Source of the DNA: a virus
Length of the DNA: 36,668 nucleotides
IMG/VR virus record: IMGVR_UViG_3300044647_000284
Location: 1 to 36,668 of that record
Strand: one strand, 5' to 3'
Positions within the stretch are counted from its first letter, which is position 1; the number at the start of each line of letters is the position of its first letter. The notes under the pieces were generated by a model. That model had not been told where the DNA came from. It was given only the letters and a program-made list of their open reading frames with translations, and did no database searches. The position numbers were made by a program, and so were the translations under genes. Shown here one piece after another: positions 22,488 through 30,900 of this stretch.

Positions 22488-23682
22488 CCTTAATACCCAG
22501 ATCACGCCGCCTCGCGTGCCGCTTACTGACGAGCGCACAGGGGCGGTTTCGCGTGAGTGGTATCGCTGGTTCTACAACATCTACAACATTACTGGCGGGG
22601 CGCTTGGCATCACGCCGGTTACCAATGGCGGCACAGGGCTAAGTACTATCCCTACTAACGGCCAACTGCTGATCGGCAATGGCACAGGGTATACCCTTAA
22701 CACGCTAGGCACTAGTGCTGGCATATCAGTCACCAACGGGGCTGGAACAATCACCGTTGCCAACACGGGCGTGCTGTCGTTTGCAGGCGGCGCTACTGGT
22801 CTGACTCCCGCAGCGGCCACCACGGGCGCTGTGACGCTGGCAGGGACGCTGATTGCGGCCAATGGCGGCACAGGGTTTGGCTCTTATGCTGTCGGCGATC
22901 TGTTGTACGCCAACACAACAACTACTTTGGCAAAACTGCCTGATGTTGCTATTGGCAATGCGCTTATCTCGGGCGGCGTGGGCGTCGCGCCAGCGTGGGG
23001 CAAAATTGGCCTGACAACCCATGTCAGTGGTGTTTTGCCTATTGCCAACGGTGGCACAAATGGCACAGCAACTCCTACAGCCAATGGTGTTGCCTATGGT
23101 ACGGGTACGGCGTATGCCTTTACCGCTGCCGGTACAACAGGCCAAGTGCTAACGGCTACTACAGGCAGTGCCCCCACTTGGGCCGCGCCAGCAACCAGCG
23201 GTACGGTTACCAGCGTGTCGGTTGTCTCGGCCAATGGCCTGGCCGGTACGGTGGCAACGGCCACCACCACGCCAGCAATCACGTTAAGCACCACCGTCAC
23301 CGGCTTGCTCAAGGGCAACGGCACGGCCATCTCGGCTGCGGTGGCTAATACGGACTACCAAGGCGTTGCTGCGCCGGTCACCAAGACCGCTGACTTTACA
23401 GTCGCCGACGGCGAAACCTGGTTGATCAACAACAAGTCAGGCTCAACCTGTACGGTCACACTGCCAGCAGCCGCTTCATGGGTGGGGCGCCAGTTAGTTT
23501 TTAAGAACATGCAGGCGCAAACGCTTGTCTCGGCATCCAGCAATGTTGTGCCAATTGACAGCACTTCGGCTGGAACGGCGATCCTCTTGGCGGTTGTGGG
23601 AAATTGGGCGACAATGGTGTCAGACGGCACAAATTGGGTCATCATGCAAGCTGCATCCAACAACAACCTGCTTTTGGAATAA
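22480..23682 (+). CDS. Tail fibre/needle-position protein with NGGTG repeats
   Basis: Starts with a short N-terminal segment (PPRVPLTDERTGAVSREWYR WFYNIYN) that may be the virion anchor. It continues with repeated Gly/Thr/Asn-rich units, including VTNGGTGLS, AANGGTGFG and IANGGTNGT, and ends in a separate beta domain (about 305-400). It occupies the place of the P22 tail needle gene 26 but has the composition of a tail fibre. Whether it forms the needle or a lateral fibre cannot be decided from sequence. Confidence 0.78.
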   Translation: MPNLNTQITPPRVPLTDERTGAVSREWYRWFYNIYNITGGALGITPVTNGGTGLSTIPTNGQLLIGNGTGYTLNTLGTSAGISVTNGAGTITVANTGVLSFAGGATGLTPAAATTGAVTLAGTLIAANGGTGFGSYAVGDLLYANTTTTLAKLPDVAIGNALISGGVGVAPAWGKIGLTTHVSGVLPIANGGTNGTATPTANGVAYGTGTAYAFTAAGTTGQVLTATTGSAPTWAAPATSGTVTSVSVVSANGLAGTVATATTTPAITLSTTVTGLLKGNGTAISAAVANTDYQGVAAPVTKTADFTVADGETWLINNKSGSTCTVTLPAAASWVGRQLVFKNMQAQTLVSASSNVVPIDSTSAGTAILLAVVGNWATMVSDGTNWVIMQAASNNNLLLE

Positions 23683-23686
23683 TCTG

Positions 23687-24244
23687 ATGCAATTAGCTTG
23701 CGGTCAAGAATTTAACCTTGCGGAAGTTACGCCGGACAAGGTGTTGGCGCTGCAAGATGAATTGCTTAAAATGCCGCAAGCGGACATTGTTACAGAGCAT
23801 ACGTTTTTGCCAAAAGTTTACGAGCGCAAGATTACGATCCCGCCTTGGGTCGTGTTGACGGGCGCGGAACACAAAACGCCCTATCGCGTTCGGCTAGAAA
23901 AAGGCACAATTGCGGTAAATACAGAAGACGGCGTAAAAGTGCTCACCGGCCCTTGCGAATTTGAAGCTGCCGCAGGTATGCAACGGGCGGGTAGAGTGTT
24001 TGAGGATGAAGTGGTGTGGGTTGATGTTTACGACAATCCAGACGACTGCACCGACATTGCCGAACTTGAAGACCGTTTGTATGTGGTGCCCGAGTGCGGG
24101 CTTGGCGATAGTCGGACAGAAGCACAAAAAGCAAAAATTGCTTACCGTGCTTTTTTGTACCAAATTGGGTTGGATACAGCAAACAAATTTACCTACGACA
24201 TCTGTGATGTGGTAGCGCGTAAAATGCAACGCAAGGGGAAATAA
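23687..24244 (+). CDS. Cupin-like virion protein in gp14 position, 185 aa
   Basis: ATG 23687 follows the previous stop by four bases and is preferred to upstream in-frame starts, which lie inside the fibre gene. The middle (about 35-120) shows a beta-barrel pattern seen in phage cupin-like proteins: EHTFLPKVYERKITIPPWVV, YRVRLEKGTIAVNTEDGVKV, GRVFEDEVVWVDVYDN. It lies where P22 encodes gp14 (172 aa, involved in head assembly and ejection), a positional analogy only. The family is from memory. Confidence 0.72.
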   Translation: MQLACGQEFNLAEVTPDKVLALQDELLKMPQADIVTEHTFLPKVYERKITIPPWVVLTGAEHKTPYRVRLEKGTIAVNTEDGVKVLTGPCEFEAAAGMQRAGRVFEDEVVWVDVYDNPDDCTDIAELEDRLYVVPECGLGDSRTEAQKAKIAYRAFLYQIGLDTANKFTYDICDVVARKMQRKGK

Positions 24245-24245
24245 T

Positions 24246-24935
24246 ATGGCCGGATGGATAGCAGCAGCAACAGTCGCAAGCGCCGCAATTGGTGCTAGTT
24301 CGGCTAGGAGCGCGGCAAGCACGCAAGCCAGTGCGGCTGATCGCGCGGCTGAACTGCAACGCGAACAATTTGAGCGTCAAGTTGAACTGCAAGCCCCGTT
24401 TCGTGAGGCCGGTGTTCGCGCATTGCCAGAACTCGAAGCAGCGTCTAGGTACACGCCGTTTGGCATGCAGCAGTTTACTGCTGACCCTGGCTACGGCTTT
24501 CGTTTGTCAGAAGGCCAGAAGGCACTTGATCGTCAAGCCGCTGCCCGTGGTGGCCTGATCTCTGGCGGCGCTCTGAAGGCCGCGCAACGCTACGGCCAAG
24601 AGATGGGTAGCCAAGAGTACACCAACGCTTTTAATCGCTACCAGACTGAGCGTCAGGCTCGTCTTAATCCGCTGCAATCTTTGGCCGGTGTCGGTCAGAC
24701 TTCTGTAGCCCAACTGGGCGCTGCCGGTCAAACAATGGCAAGCAATGTAGGTGAGGCTATTGGCGCGGGGGCGCAGGCCCGTGCCTCTGGTTACATGGGC
24801 GGCGCAAACGCTTTGTCGCAGGGTCTAAATCAATATTTGAACTACAGCCAAGGGCAACAGCGCAACGCGCTATTGCAACGGGCTATCGGCCAACAACAGC
24901 CAGGGCTAGAACAATTAGGTGAAGGGTCTTACTAA
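24246..24935 (+). CDS. DNA ejection protein, P22 gp7-like
   Basis: Internal virion protein likely to leave with the DNA and help it cross the envelope. It begins with a hydrophobic Ala/Gly segment (IAAATVASAAIGASSARS), followed by Gln/Ala-rich helices and the box DPGYGFRLSEGQKALDRQAA, then GLISGGALKAAQRYGQEMGS, seen in proteins often labelled DNA transfer protein. The 229 residues equal P22 gp7 (229), and it starts a three-gene set whose sizes parallel gp7, gp20 and gp16. Confidence 0.82.
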   Translation: MAGWIAAATVASAAIGASSARSAASTQASAADRAAELQREQFERQVELQAPFREAGVRALPELEAASRYTPFGMQQFTADPGYGFRLSEGQKALDRQAAARGGLISGGALKAAQRYGQEMGSQEYTNAFNRYQTERQARLNPLQSLAGVGQTSVAQLGAAGQTMASNVGEAIGAGAQARASGYMGGANALSQGLNQYLNYSQGQQRNALLQRAIGQQQPGLEQLGEGSY

Positions 24936-24937
24936 TC

Positions 24938-26278
24938 ATGGCACTCGTAAACCCCAACATTGCGATGAGTTTTCGCGGCGTAGAACTGCCGCAACAGAAC
25001 GCGCTGGCTGACTATGCCGCCATCCAACAGATTCAAGGCGGCAGACAAGCGCAAGAACTGAACGCGCTGAAGATGCAAGAGTACGAACGCGCGCGTACCG
25101 AAGAAGAAGGCTTGCGTAATTACTTGGCACAAGCTGACTTAGCTAACCCGCAAACGCGGGCTGGGTTAGCGCGATACGGCAAAACTGGTTTGGCGTATGG
25201 CGAGGCTTTGACCAAGCAAGACACAGCAGCGCTAACGCAACGCGAAGCTGCGTTTAAAGTTCAAAAAGCTAAAGGCGATTTTATTGCCCAAGCAAAACGT
25301 GACACAAGCCAAAATCCTTCTGATGCAAACCTTACCGCGTTTAAAGAAGATTTGCTGGCTAACCCGCTATTTACCGAGCCTGAAAAATTAAGGCTGGGCG
25401 CAAATGTTGACAGAATTTTGGCTATGCCAGTTGGTGAGCGGCGCGCGTTTATGGCTAGCCAAGGCGCAAGCGCAAGCGAGTTGAAACCCGTTTTGACGCC
25501 ACAAACTCTTGGCGGCACTGCACGGATATTAAGCACTCCAGCTTTTGGCGGCGTTTCAACGCCAGTAGAGGGCAGCGTTGGAACAGTTACCGCCGCGCCC
25601 GCCGCGCCGCCAGTAAGCGTTGCGGAATTTGAGCGCGCTAAAACAGACCCTGCATTTATGAAATTTTTGCAAGACCGCGCCGCGGCTACCCGCGCGCCGC
25701 GCCCCGAGGCAGCGCCACGGACACAGCAAGTGACGCTCAGTGACGGTAGCCTTGGTATCGTAAACATGGATACCGGCGTGATCACGCCGTCTACTGTTGG
25801 CGGTGCAACGGCTAAAGGAAAACTTTCGCCGTTTGCTGAAAAAACAGCAGCGCAAAAAGTTCAGATGGGCAAAGACATTAACCAAGCCATTTTTGAATTG
25901 AAAGATGCGGTCAAAGTTGGCGGGTTAATTGATAAATCTACCGGCAGCGGTGCTGGCCGTTTGTATGATGTAGGCGCTGGCTTTTTTGGTCAAGCCCCAG
26001 AAGGCGCAATTGCTGCCGGTCAACTCGCACCCATTGCTGATCTGGTTCTTAAGATGGTGCCTCGGTTTGAAGGCCCGCAGTCTGACAAAGACACGCAGTC
26101 CTACAAAGCAGCGGCAGGTGAGTTGGCTAACCCATCGTTGCCAACAAAAATCCGCAAAGCCGCCGCGAATGAAATCATACGTTTGATGGAAGCCCGCAAA
26201 AATCAGTTTGGTTCTGCCGATATGGCCGCGCCGGCAGGTGGCGGCGGCGTTGACACCAACAATCCGCTCCTGAAATAA
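24938..26278 (+). CDS. Putative ejection protein, gp20 position
   Basis: Helical, Gln/Ala/Lys-rich 446-residue protein (P22 gp20 has 471). The first 130 residues are charged helices (AQELNALKMQEYERARTEEE), a Pro/Ala linker lies at about 200-250, and a C-terminal helical domain (about 290-430) follows. No enzyme motif is visible. The assignment rests on order (second of three), size and composition, so it should be read as an inferred internal virion protein. Confidence 0.7.
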   Translation: MALVNPNIAMSFRGVELPQQNALADYAAIQQIQGGRQAQELNALKMQEYERARTEEEGLRNYLAQADLANPQTRAGLARYGKTGLAYGEALTKQDTAALTQREAAFKVQKAKGDFIAQAKRDTSQNPSDANLTAFKEDLLANPLFTEPEKLRLGANVDRILAMPVGERRAFMASQGASASELKPVLTPQTLGGTARILSTPAFGGVSTPVEGSVGTVTAAPAAPPVSVAEFERAKTDPAFMKFLQDRAAATRAPRPEAAPRTQQVTLSDGSLGIVNMDTGVITPSTVGGATAKGKLSPFAEKTAAQKVQMGKDINQAIFELKDAVKVGGLIDKSTGSGAGRLYDVGAGFFGQAPEGAIAAGQLAPIADLVLKMVPRFEGPQSDKDTQSYKAAAGELANPSLPTKIRKAAANEIIRLMEARKNQFGSADMAAPAGGGGVDTNNPLLK

Positions 26279-26286
26279 GGATTGAT

Positions 26287-28416
26287 ATGGCTGGCTTGGC
26301 TTCCCTTCTTAGCGACCCTAACTACACTGGCGCAAACGCGGCCACTAAGCAGGCTATTTTTGACAAGTTTGCACCGCAAGACCCAAACTTTGTAAACGCA
26401 AACCCCGAGACTCAACTAGCTATCCGTAGCAAGTTTGGGTTGACGGCAGCGCCCGTTGCTGCCGCGCCTAGCAGTGGCATTCCGGCTGAACGTAAGCCAC
26501 CTACAACATACGAGCGCGTTCGTGAGTTTGTCGCCCCTACGGTTGAAATGTTGGGCGCGGCTGGCGGCGGTTTAATTGGCGCTGGCGCGGGTACTCTGGT
26601 AGCGCCTGGTGTTGGCACAGTTACCGGCGCCGTAGGCGGCGCGGGGCTTGGCTATGGCATGGCTAAAGAAGCGCTTAACTTAGCCGACATCTACATTGGT
26701 GGTAAAGCACCGCGACAAGGCGCCGCACAAGTCGTAGAGCCTATTCGTAATGTTCTTGAAGGCGCTACGTTTGAGGCCGGTGGCCGTGTGGTGGGCCAAG
26801 GGCTTGGCTACGTTGGCGGCAAGATTGCCGATATGCGCCAGATTCCAAAACAAAAAGCCGCAGAGATTGCCCGTAACGCTCTTGGCCCAGATTTGCCGGA
26901 AGTGCTGAACGCGCTCAAGGCCGCAAAAGGCCAGCCTTTAACTGCTGGTCAAGCAGCCGCCGACATCAACAGCCCTACTTTTCAAGCGCTTGTTGATCGG
27001 GTAACCAAGCGTGATCCGCGATTCCTTGCGGCGCTTGAGCAATCCCAAGGCGAAGTGTCGTTGAACGCGCTAGCTAAACTGGCTGGTGGTGCTACGGCTA
27101 CTGAAACCCGCGCTACAGCGGAAGCCGCCAAAAAAGCGTTGGCGCAGACCACCACGCCAATGCGTGAGGCGGCGCTTAACCGCGCCAACTTGGGCAAAGA
27201 TGTTGTTGCGTTTGAAGCGCAGGCTGGCAAGTTGAGCGCCGAAGCGGCACAAGAAGTTGCTAATGTTCGCCGGCTAATTAACGCGGGCAACTTGGCCGAA
27301 GCGGCTGGCCGGCTTGAACTGATTAAAAAAGGCGTGCCTGTTGGCTTCACCAAGTACACCTACAAAGGCGATCTGGCTAAGATGGCCGACGAGTGGGCCA
27401 CGGGCGCTGCCAACGCTTCGCTGGACTTGGGCCAAGGCGCTCGGTTTGCTCAAGGCGCGGCTGACGCGCTGCGGGCAGTTGGCATCAAGCCGCTAGAAGG
27501 CGCAAAGATAGCCCAAAGCATTGCCGGCGTAGCCAACAAGCCTGAGTTTGCGGGTAACGATTTGCTGGCTGGCGCGGCTAAGAATGTTGCCGATGACATC
27601 GCCAAATGGACTGGCAGTGGCGGTGTGATTGACGCCGTGGCCTTGGACGCCATCCGCAAGAACTCTGTCAACGCGGCCATTCAGCAGTTGCGCCCAGGCG
27701 TTGATGCCACCACACAGCGCAACCTTGCAGCCGGCGTGCTGTCTAAAGTCAAGCCTCTGATTGACGATGCCCTTGAGGCGGCTGGCGGCGTAGGCTACAA
27801 ACAATACTTGGCCGACTACGCCAAGGGGTCGCGTCAGATTGCCGAACGCAAATTGACTGGTGAGGCGCTTAACTTGTTCAAGACTAACAAGGATGCGTTT
27901 GTTAAGCTGGTGCAGGGCGAAACACCAGAGGCCGTTGAAAAGATTCTTGGCCCTGGCAGCTACGACATCGCCAAAGAAGTCAGCGAGAACACGCTCAATG
28001 TGCTGCAAGACCAAGCGGCTAAAGTGTTACGTGATGCCAAAATAGCATCACAAGTTGCTGGCGGTCAAGACGCGCTCAAACAGTTGCTGCTCGATAACAT
28101 GTCCAAGATGCGCTTGCCGTCCTACATCACCGCAGTGGCGGCGACGACAAACAAGGCGTTGTCAATTTTGGAAAACAAGATTGGCAAGAAAACGCTGGGT
28201 ACATTGACTGAGGCCATGAAGACGCCAGAAGGCGCGGCGGCGCTGTTGGATACACTGCCTGCTTCCGAGCGCGTTCGTGTGCTGAAACTTATTTCAGACC
28301 CTAAGAGTTGGGCGCAAAAGTCAGTGGGCGCGGCGGCTATCGGGGCTACAAACGCGCTTGCACCGCCAAACGAAAACCGCATCCAGCTTAACAACATGGC
28401 GCCTGGACGACCATAA
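26287..28416 (+). CDS. Putative ejection protein, gp16 position
   Basis: Large 709-residue protein, third of the ejection set (P22 gp16 has 609). Residues about 85-130 form a Gly/Ala-rich hydrophobic stretch (MLGAAGGGLIGAGAGTLVAP) that could insert in membranes; the remainder is long Ala/Lys/Glu-rich helices. No lysozyme or protease motif is seen. The start has AAGGA, and the stop overlaps the next gene (TAATG). Function is inferred from synteny. Confidence 0.7.
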   Translation: MAGLASLLSDPNYTGANAATKQAIFDKFAPQDPNFVNANPETQLAIRSKFGLTAAPVAAAPSSGIPAERKPPTTYERVREFVAPTVEMLGAAGGGLIGAGAGTLVAPGVGTVTGAVGGAGLGYGMAKEALNLADIYIGGKAPRQGAAQVVEPIRNVLEGATFEAGGRVVGQGLGYVGGKIADMRQIPKQKAAEIARNALGPDLPEVLNALKAAKGQPLTAGQAAADINSPTFQALVDRVTKRDPRFLAALEQSQGEVSLNALAKLAGGATATETRATAEAAKKALAQTTTPMREAALNRANLGKDVVAFEAQAGKLSAEAAQEVANVRRLINAGNLAEAAGRLELIKKGVPVGFTKYTYKGDLAKMADEWATGAANASLDLGQGARFAQGAADALRAVGIKPLEGAKIAQSIAGVANKPEFAGNDLLAGAAKNVADDIAKWTGSGGVIDAVALDAIRKNSVNAAIQQLRPGVDATTQRNLAAGVLSKVKPLIDDALEAAGGVGYKQYLADYAKGSRQIAERKLTGEALNLFKTNKDAFVKLVQGETPEAVEKILGPGSYDIAKEVSENTLNVLQDQAAKVLRDAKIASQVAGGQDALKQLLLDNMSKMRLPSYITAVAATTNKALSILENKIGKKTLGTLTEAMKTPEGAAALLDTLPASERVRVLKLISDPKSWAQKSVGAAAIGATNALAPPNENRIQLNNMAPGRP

Positions 28417-28637
28417 TGGATTACCAAGTCTTGTTCAACGGCGCGGTTGTTCTGGCGTCTTTCTTTGGCGGGTGGACGCTCAACAGCATCACTAGGTCGC
28501 TAGAACGCTTGGACACTGACGTGCGGGCGATGCCCACCACCTACGTGGCCCGCAACGACTACCGCGAAGACACCCGCGAGATCAAAGAGATGCTCAGTAA
28601 AATCTTTGACAAGCTGGAAGCCAAGGCCGACAAGTGA
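28416..28637 (+). CDS. Small membrane protein with coiled-coil tail, 73 aa
   Basis: One hydrophobic helix (about 5-25, LFNGAVVLASFFGGWTLNSI) is followed by a charged helical tail (EDTREIKEMLSKIFDKLEAK). It opens the lysis region and overlaps the previous gene by one base. Topology resembles class II/III holin-like or holin-regulator phage proteins; this is inference, since another better holin candidate lies downstream. Confidence 0.76.
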   Translation: MDYQVLFNGAVVLASFFGGWTLNSITRSLERLDTDVRAMPTTYVARNDYREDTREIKEMLSKIFDKLEAKADK

Positions 28638-28640
28638 TAT

Positions 28641-28760
28641 ATGGACGCCTTACCTCCACCACCACCGGCAATCACAGCGCCAGTTTTTGAGTGCGTGAGG
28701 TGGTCGTGGTCGTCTGACCGCAAAGAGGTCTGGTGCTTGCAGTGGCGGGAGAAGAAATGA
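28641..28760 (+). CDS. Small Pro/Trp-rich protein, 39 aa
   Basis: A 39-codon frame that starts three bases after the previous stop and overlaps the next start by ATGA. The product has a five-proline run near the N-terminus (MDALPPPPPAITAPVFECV) and then a Trp/Cys-rich part (RWSWSSDRKEVWCLQWREKK). I recall similar peptides near lysis genes of other phages. No lipobox is visible, so an Rz1-like role is unsupported. Confidence 0.65.
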   Translation: MDALPPPPPAITAPVFECVRWSWSSDRKEVWCLQWREKK

Positions 28761-29227
28761 TCGACCCGCTTACCGCGCTAGCAGGCATTCAGGCAGCGGT
28801 CGCGCTGATCAAGAAGGTCAGCAAAACTGTTGACGATGTATCGTCGCTCGGGCCTGTGCTGGGCAAGTACTTTGACGCCAAGTCCACCGCCACTAAAGCC
28901 GCTGTTCAGGCCAAGAAGTCCAAGTCGTCAATGGGCACGGCCATCCAGATTGAAATGGCCTTGGATCAGGCCAAACGCTTTGAGGACGAGTTGCAACTCC
29001 TGTTTATGCAGGCGGGGAAAATAGACGTCTGGAACAAGATCAAGTCTAGGGCGGCAGCGATGGACGTGGAGTCGGCCCATGACGCCAGACGTGAGCGTGA
29101 GGCTGCGAACAAGCGCAAAGCAGAAATGGATGAGGCGGTTGAGCTTACGCTGTTGGCGCTTGTCTTCTTTGGCTTGCTCGGCATCATCCTTTATTTTAGC
29201 CTCGGCATTCTTGAGCAGCAAAGATGA
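28757..29227 (+). CDS. Tail-anchored membrane protein in lysis region, 156 aa
   Basis: ATG 28757 with GGGAGAAG upstream and an ATGA overlap is preferred over an in-frame start 24 bases earlier. Residues 1-125 are charged helices (AVALIKKVSKTVDDVSS, KRFEDELQLLFMQAG), and the C-terminus has one transmembrane helix (about 129-151, LTLLALVFFGLLGIILYFSL). The cytoplasmic helices may oligomerise. No family recognised; a lysis-control role is inferred from place only. Confidence 0.75.
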   Translation: MIDPLTALAGIQAAVALIKKVSKTVDDVSSLGPVLGKYFDAKSTATKAAVQAKKSKSSMGTAIQIEMALDQAKRFEDELQLLFMQAGKIDVWNKIKSRAAAMDVESAHDARREREAANKRKAEMDEAVELTLLALVFFGLLGIILYFSLGILEQQR

Positions 29228-29832
29228 GCGCCGAGCAACTTAGCCTAGTTGACAAGGTGCTGGCGTATGTCAGCAGCCCCTTCCGGCTGTTCGCAATGGT
29301 GCTCATGGCCGTCCTGACCTTCGCCGGCTACTTTGTATACACGAACCAAGAACTTCTGATCGGCGCCTACAAGGAGTCCAAGAAGATTCCGAGCATTGCT
29401 GAAGACCGCGTAGAGGACGCCGCCGCCCACCTATTTAAGCAGTCTGGCGCGCTGGTGGTCGCGGTCTTCAAAGTCAACAGCATGTTCGGCACTCGGGTTC
29501 TGTACCGCGCCTATGGAAAGAACGGCAGGGACAAAACAAATGACGGGCTGGACGTTGGCCTGTTCACCCAGAACGCCGCCAACAACGCTGATGTTGTCAA
29601 GCTGATGGCAAACGAGATTCCATGCAGCGAATACAAATCGGCGCAGTCGGAGATGGGCTTGTGGTACATCGCCAAGGGCGTGGCCTACACTTGCCGCATC
29701 AGTGTGCCGCCGGAGCCTGGACGCTTTGTTGGGCAGATCACAGTCGGCTGGGCTACTCAGCCTGAAGACATGGACAGCACCCGCGCCATGCTTCAAATCG
29801 CAGCAACCATGTTATCAAGGAGTAAACAATGA
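29224..29832 (+). CDS. N-terminally anchored membrane protein, 202 aa
   Basis: One transmembrane helix (about 20-40, RLFAMVLMAVLTFAGYFVYT) precedes a 160-residue globular part with two cysteines (in EIPCSEY and YTCRIS) that could form a periplasmic disulfide. Strands such as ALVVAVFKVN and GQITVGWATQP suggest an alpha/beta domain. No family is recognised. ATGA overlaps on both sides tie it to the lysis cassette; it may sense or modify the envelope, but that is speculation. Confidence 0.74.
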   Translation: MSAEQLSLVDKVLAYVSSPFRLFAMVLMAVLTFAGYFVYTNQELLIGAYKESKKIPSIAEDRVEDAAAHLFKQSGALVVAVFKVNSMFGTRVLYRAYGKNGRDKTNDGLDVGLFTQNAANNADVVKLMANEIPCSEYKSAQSEMGLWYIAKGVAYTCRISVPPEPGRFVGQITVGWATQPEDMDSTRAMLQIAATMLSRSKQ

Positions 29833-30239
29833 TTGGACTAGATGCACTTCTAAACGTGGGCGGTAAGCTCATCGACAAACTGATTCCTGACCCAGAAGCC
29901 AAAGCCAAGGCCCAGTTTGAACTGACCAAAATGGCGCAAGACGGCGAGTTAGCCAAGATGGCGAACGACACGGACTTGTACAAGACCGAGCAAAACAACC
30001 TGACTGACCGGCTCAAGTCGGACATGAGCAGCGACTCTTGGCTGTCCAAGAACATCAGGCCCATGACGCTGGTCGCTATCTTCATTGGCTACTTCGTGTT
30101 TGCCATGATGAGCGCCTTCAAACTAGATGCCAACGAAGTCTACGTCACTCTGCTGGGCCAGTGGGGCATGCTTGTGATGAGTTTCTACTTCGGTGGCCGC
30201 ACGCTTGAAAAAATTATGGACATGAAGAGCAAAAAATGA
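29829..30239 (+). CDS. Holin, 3TM (GTA-type) family
   Basis: Forms the membrane lesion that releases the endolysin. The pattern fits the GTA-holin-3TM family: N-terminal LLNVGGKLIDKLIPDPEAKA, a charged helical linker, then SWLSKNIRPMTLVAIFIGYF and a second hydrophobic segment VTLLGQWGMLVMSFYFGG followed by R.LEK. Clear hydrophobic helices are at about 77-97 and 104-123. ATGA overlaps with the genes on both sides, directly before the endolysin. Confidence 0.85.
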   Translation: MIGLDALLNVGGKLIDKLIPDPEAKAKAQFELTKMAQDGELAKMANDTDLYKTEQNNLTDRLKSDMSSDSWLSKNIRPMTLVAIFIGYFVFAMMSAFKLDANEVYVTLLGQWGMLVMSFYFGGRTLEKIMDMKSKK

Positions 30240-30646
30240 CACCACACTTTACCCTTGCGGAACTGACCGCCACCAGCCACCGCCAGTTCGACAACACGCC
30301 CAACGAAAAAGAACTCGCCAACTTGCAAAAGCTGGCTGAGTTCTTGGAGCAAGTCAAGACCACGCTGGACGGCAAGCCGATTATGATCAACAGCGCCTTC
30401 CGGTCAAAGCAAGTCAACGACAGCGTAGGCAGCAAGGACACCAGCCAGCACCGTCTAGGCTACGCGGCTGACTTCAAGGTGCCAGGCATGACACCAGACC
30501 AAGTTGTGCGCGCCATCATTGCGTCTGACTTGCAGTTTGACCAGATCATCCGTGAGTTTGACGCTTGGACGCACATCAGCATCAGCCCCTACCCTCGCCG
30601 TCAGGCGCTGATCATTGACCGCGCTGGGACTCGACCTTTCGCATAA
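30236..30646 (+). CDS. Endolysin, peptidase M15-like
   Basis: Zinc peptidase of the M15 (D-Ala-D-Ala carboxypeptidase/L-Ala-D-Glu endopeptidase) type that cuts peptidoglycan cross-links. Expected metal ligands are H72 and D79 in QHRLGYAAD and H113 in WTHIS; R56 lies in the INSAFRS box. Length 136 is typical of single-domain M15 lysins. No signal peptide is visible, so export through the preceding holin is expected. Its last 35 bases overlap the end of a convergent gene on the other strand. Confidence 0.9.
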   Translation: MTPHFTLAELTATSHRQFDNTPNEKELANLQKLAEFLEQVKTTLDGKPIMINSAFRSKQVNDSVGSKDTSQHRLGYAADFKVPGMTPDQVVRAIIASDLQFDQIIREFDAWTHISISPYPRRQALIIDRAGTRPFA

Positions 30647-30785
30647 GCGCTCGGTACGCCTCAATGGCGTCCTTGAGGTCGCACTGAAGCTGCTGAATCC
30701 GGTCGTCTTGCTCAACCATCTTGTCGCTTGCCGCTTGCGCGAACTGTGCTAGGTTTTCTTGAGTCCAAGTTTTGAAGTTTGACAT
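30612..30785 (-). CDS. Small helical protein, 57 aa
   Basis: A 57-codon frame ending inside the endolysin gene on the opposite strand. The product (MSNFKTWTQENLAQFAQAAS, then DKMVEQDDRIQQLQCDLKDA and IEAYRALMRK) is a near-continuous amphipathic helix, probably a coiled coil. I recall similar TQENLA.FA proteins in other phages. It shares 74 bases with the zinc-ribbon gene upstream in another frame, an unusually large overlap, which lowers confidence a little. Confidence 0.65.
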   Translation of the reverse strand: MSNFKTWTQENLAQFAQAASDKMVEQDDRIQQLQCDLKDAIEAYRALMRKVESQRGQ

Positions 30786-30900
30786 GTTCTTCCGTTATGA
30801 ATTTATGGCCGTTGCCGCACTCTCGGCGGCGTAGTGTATAGCCTTCCTTGTTTCTAGTCTCGCTGACAGTTGTCCATGTGTTGCAAGTTGGGCACTTCAA
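30712..30900 (-). CDS. NrdR-like zinc-ribbon protein, 62 aa, TTG start
   Basis: The N-terminus MKCPTC...LRRRECGNGHKF matches the zinc ribbon of NrdR, with C3, C6, C28 and H32 as likely ligands. The ATP-cone that makes full NrdR a ribonucleotide reductase repressor is absent, so it is a stand-alone DNA-binding-type ribbon. The start is TTG, supported by AAGGAGAAG eight bases upstream, by overlap with the preceding stop (TTGA) and by the conserved first residues. Confidence 0.78.
   Translation of the reverse strand: MKCPTCNTWTTVSETRNKEGYTLRRRECGNGHKFITEEHVKLQNLDSRKPSTVRASGKRQDG

Noticed and set aside
28641-28760. Rz1-like spanin lipoprotein
   Set aside because: Proline-rich, but there is no signal peptide or lipobox cysteine, and it does not lie within a longer Rz frame.
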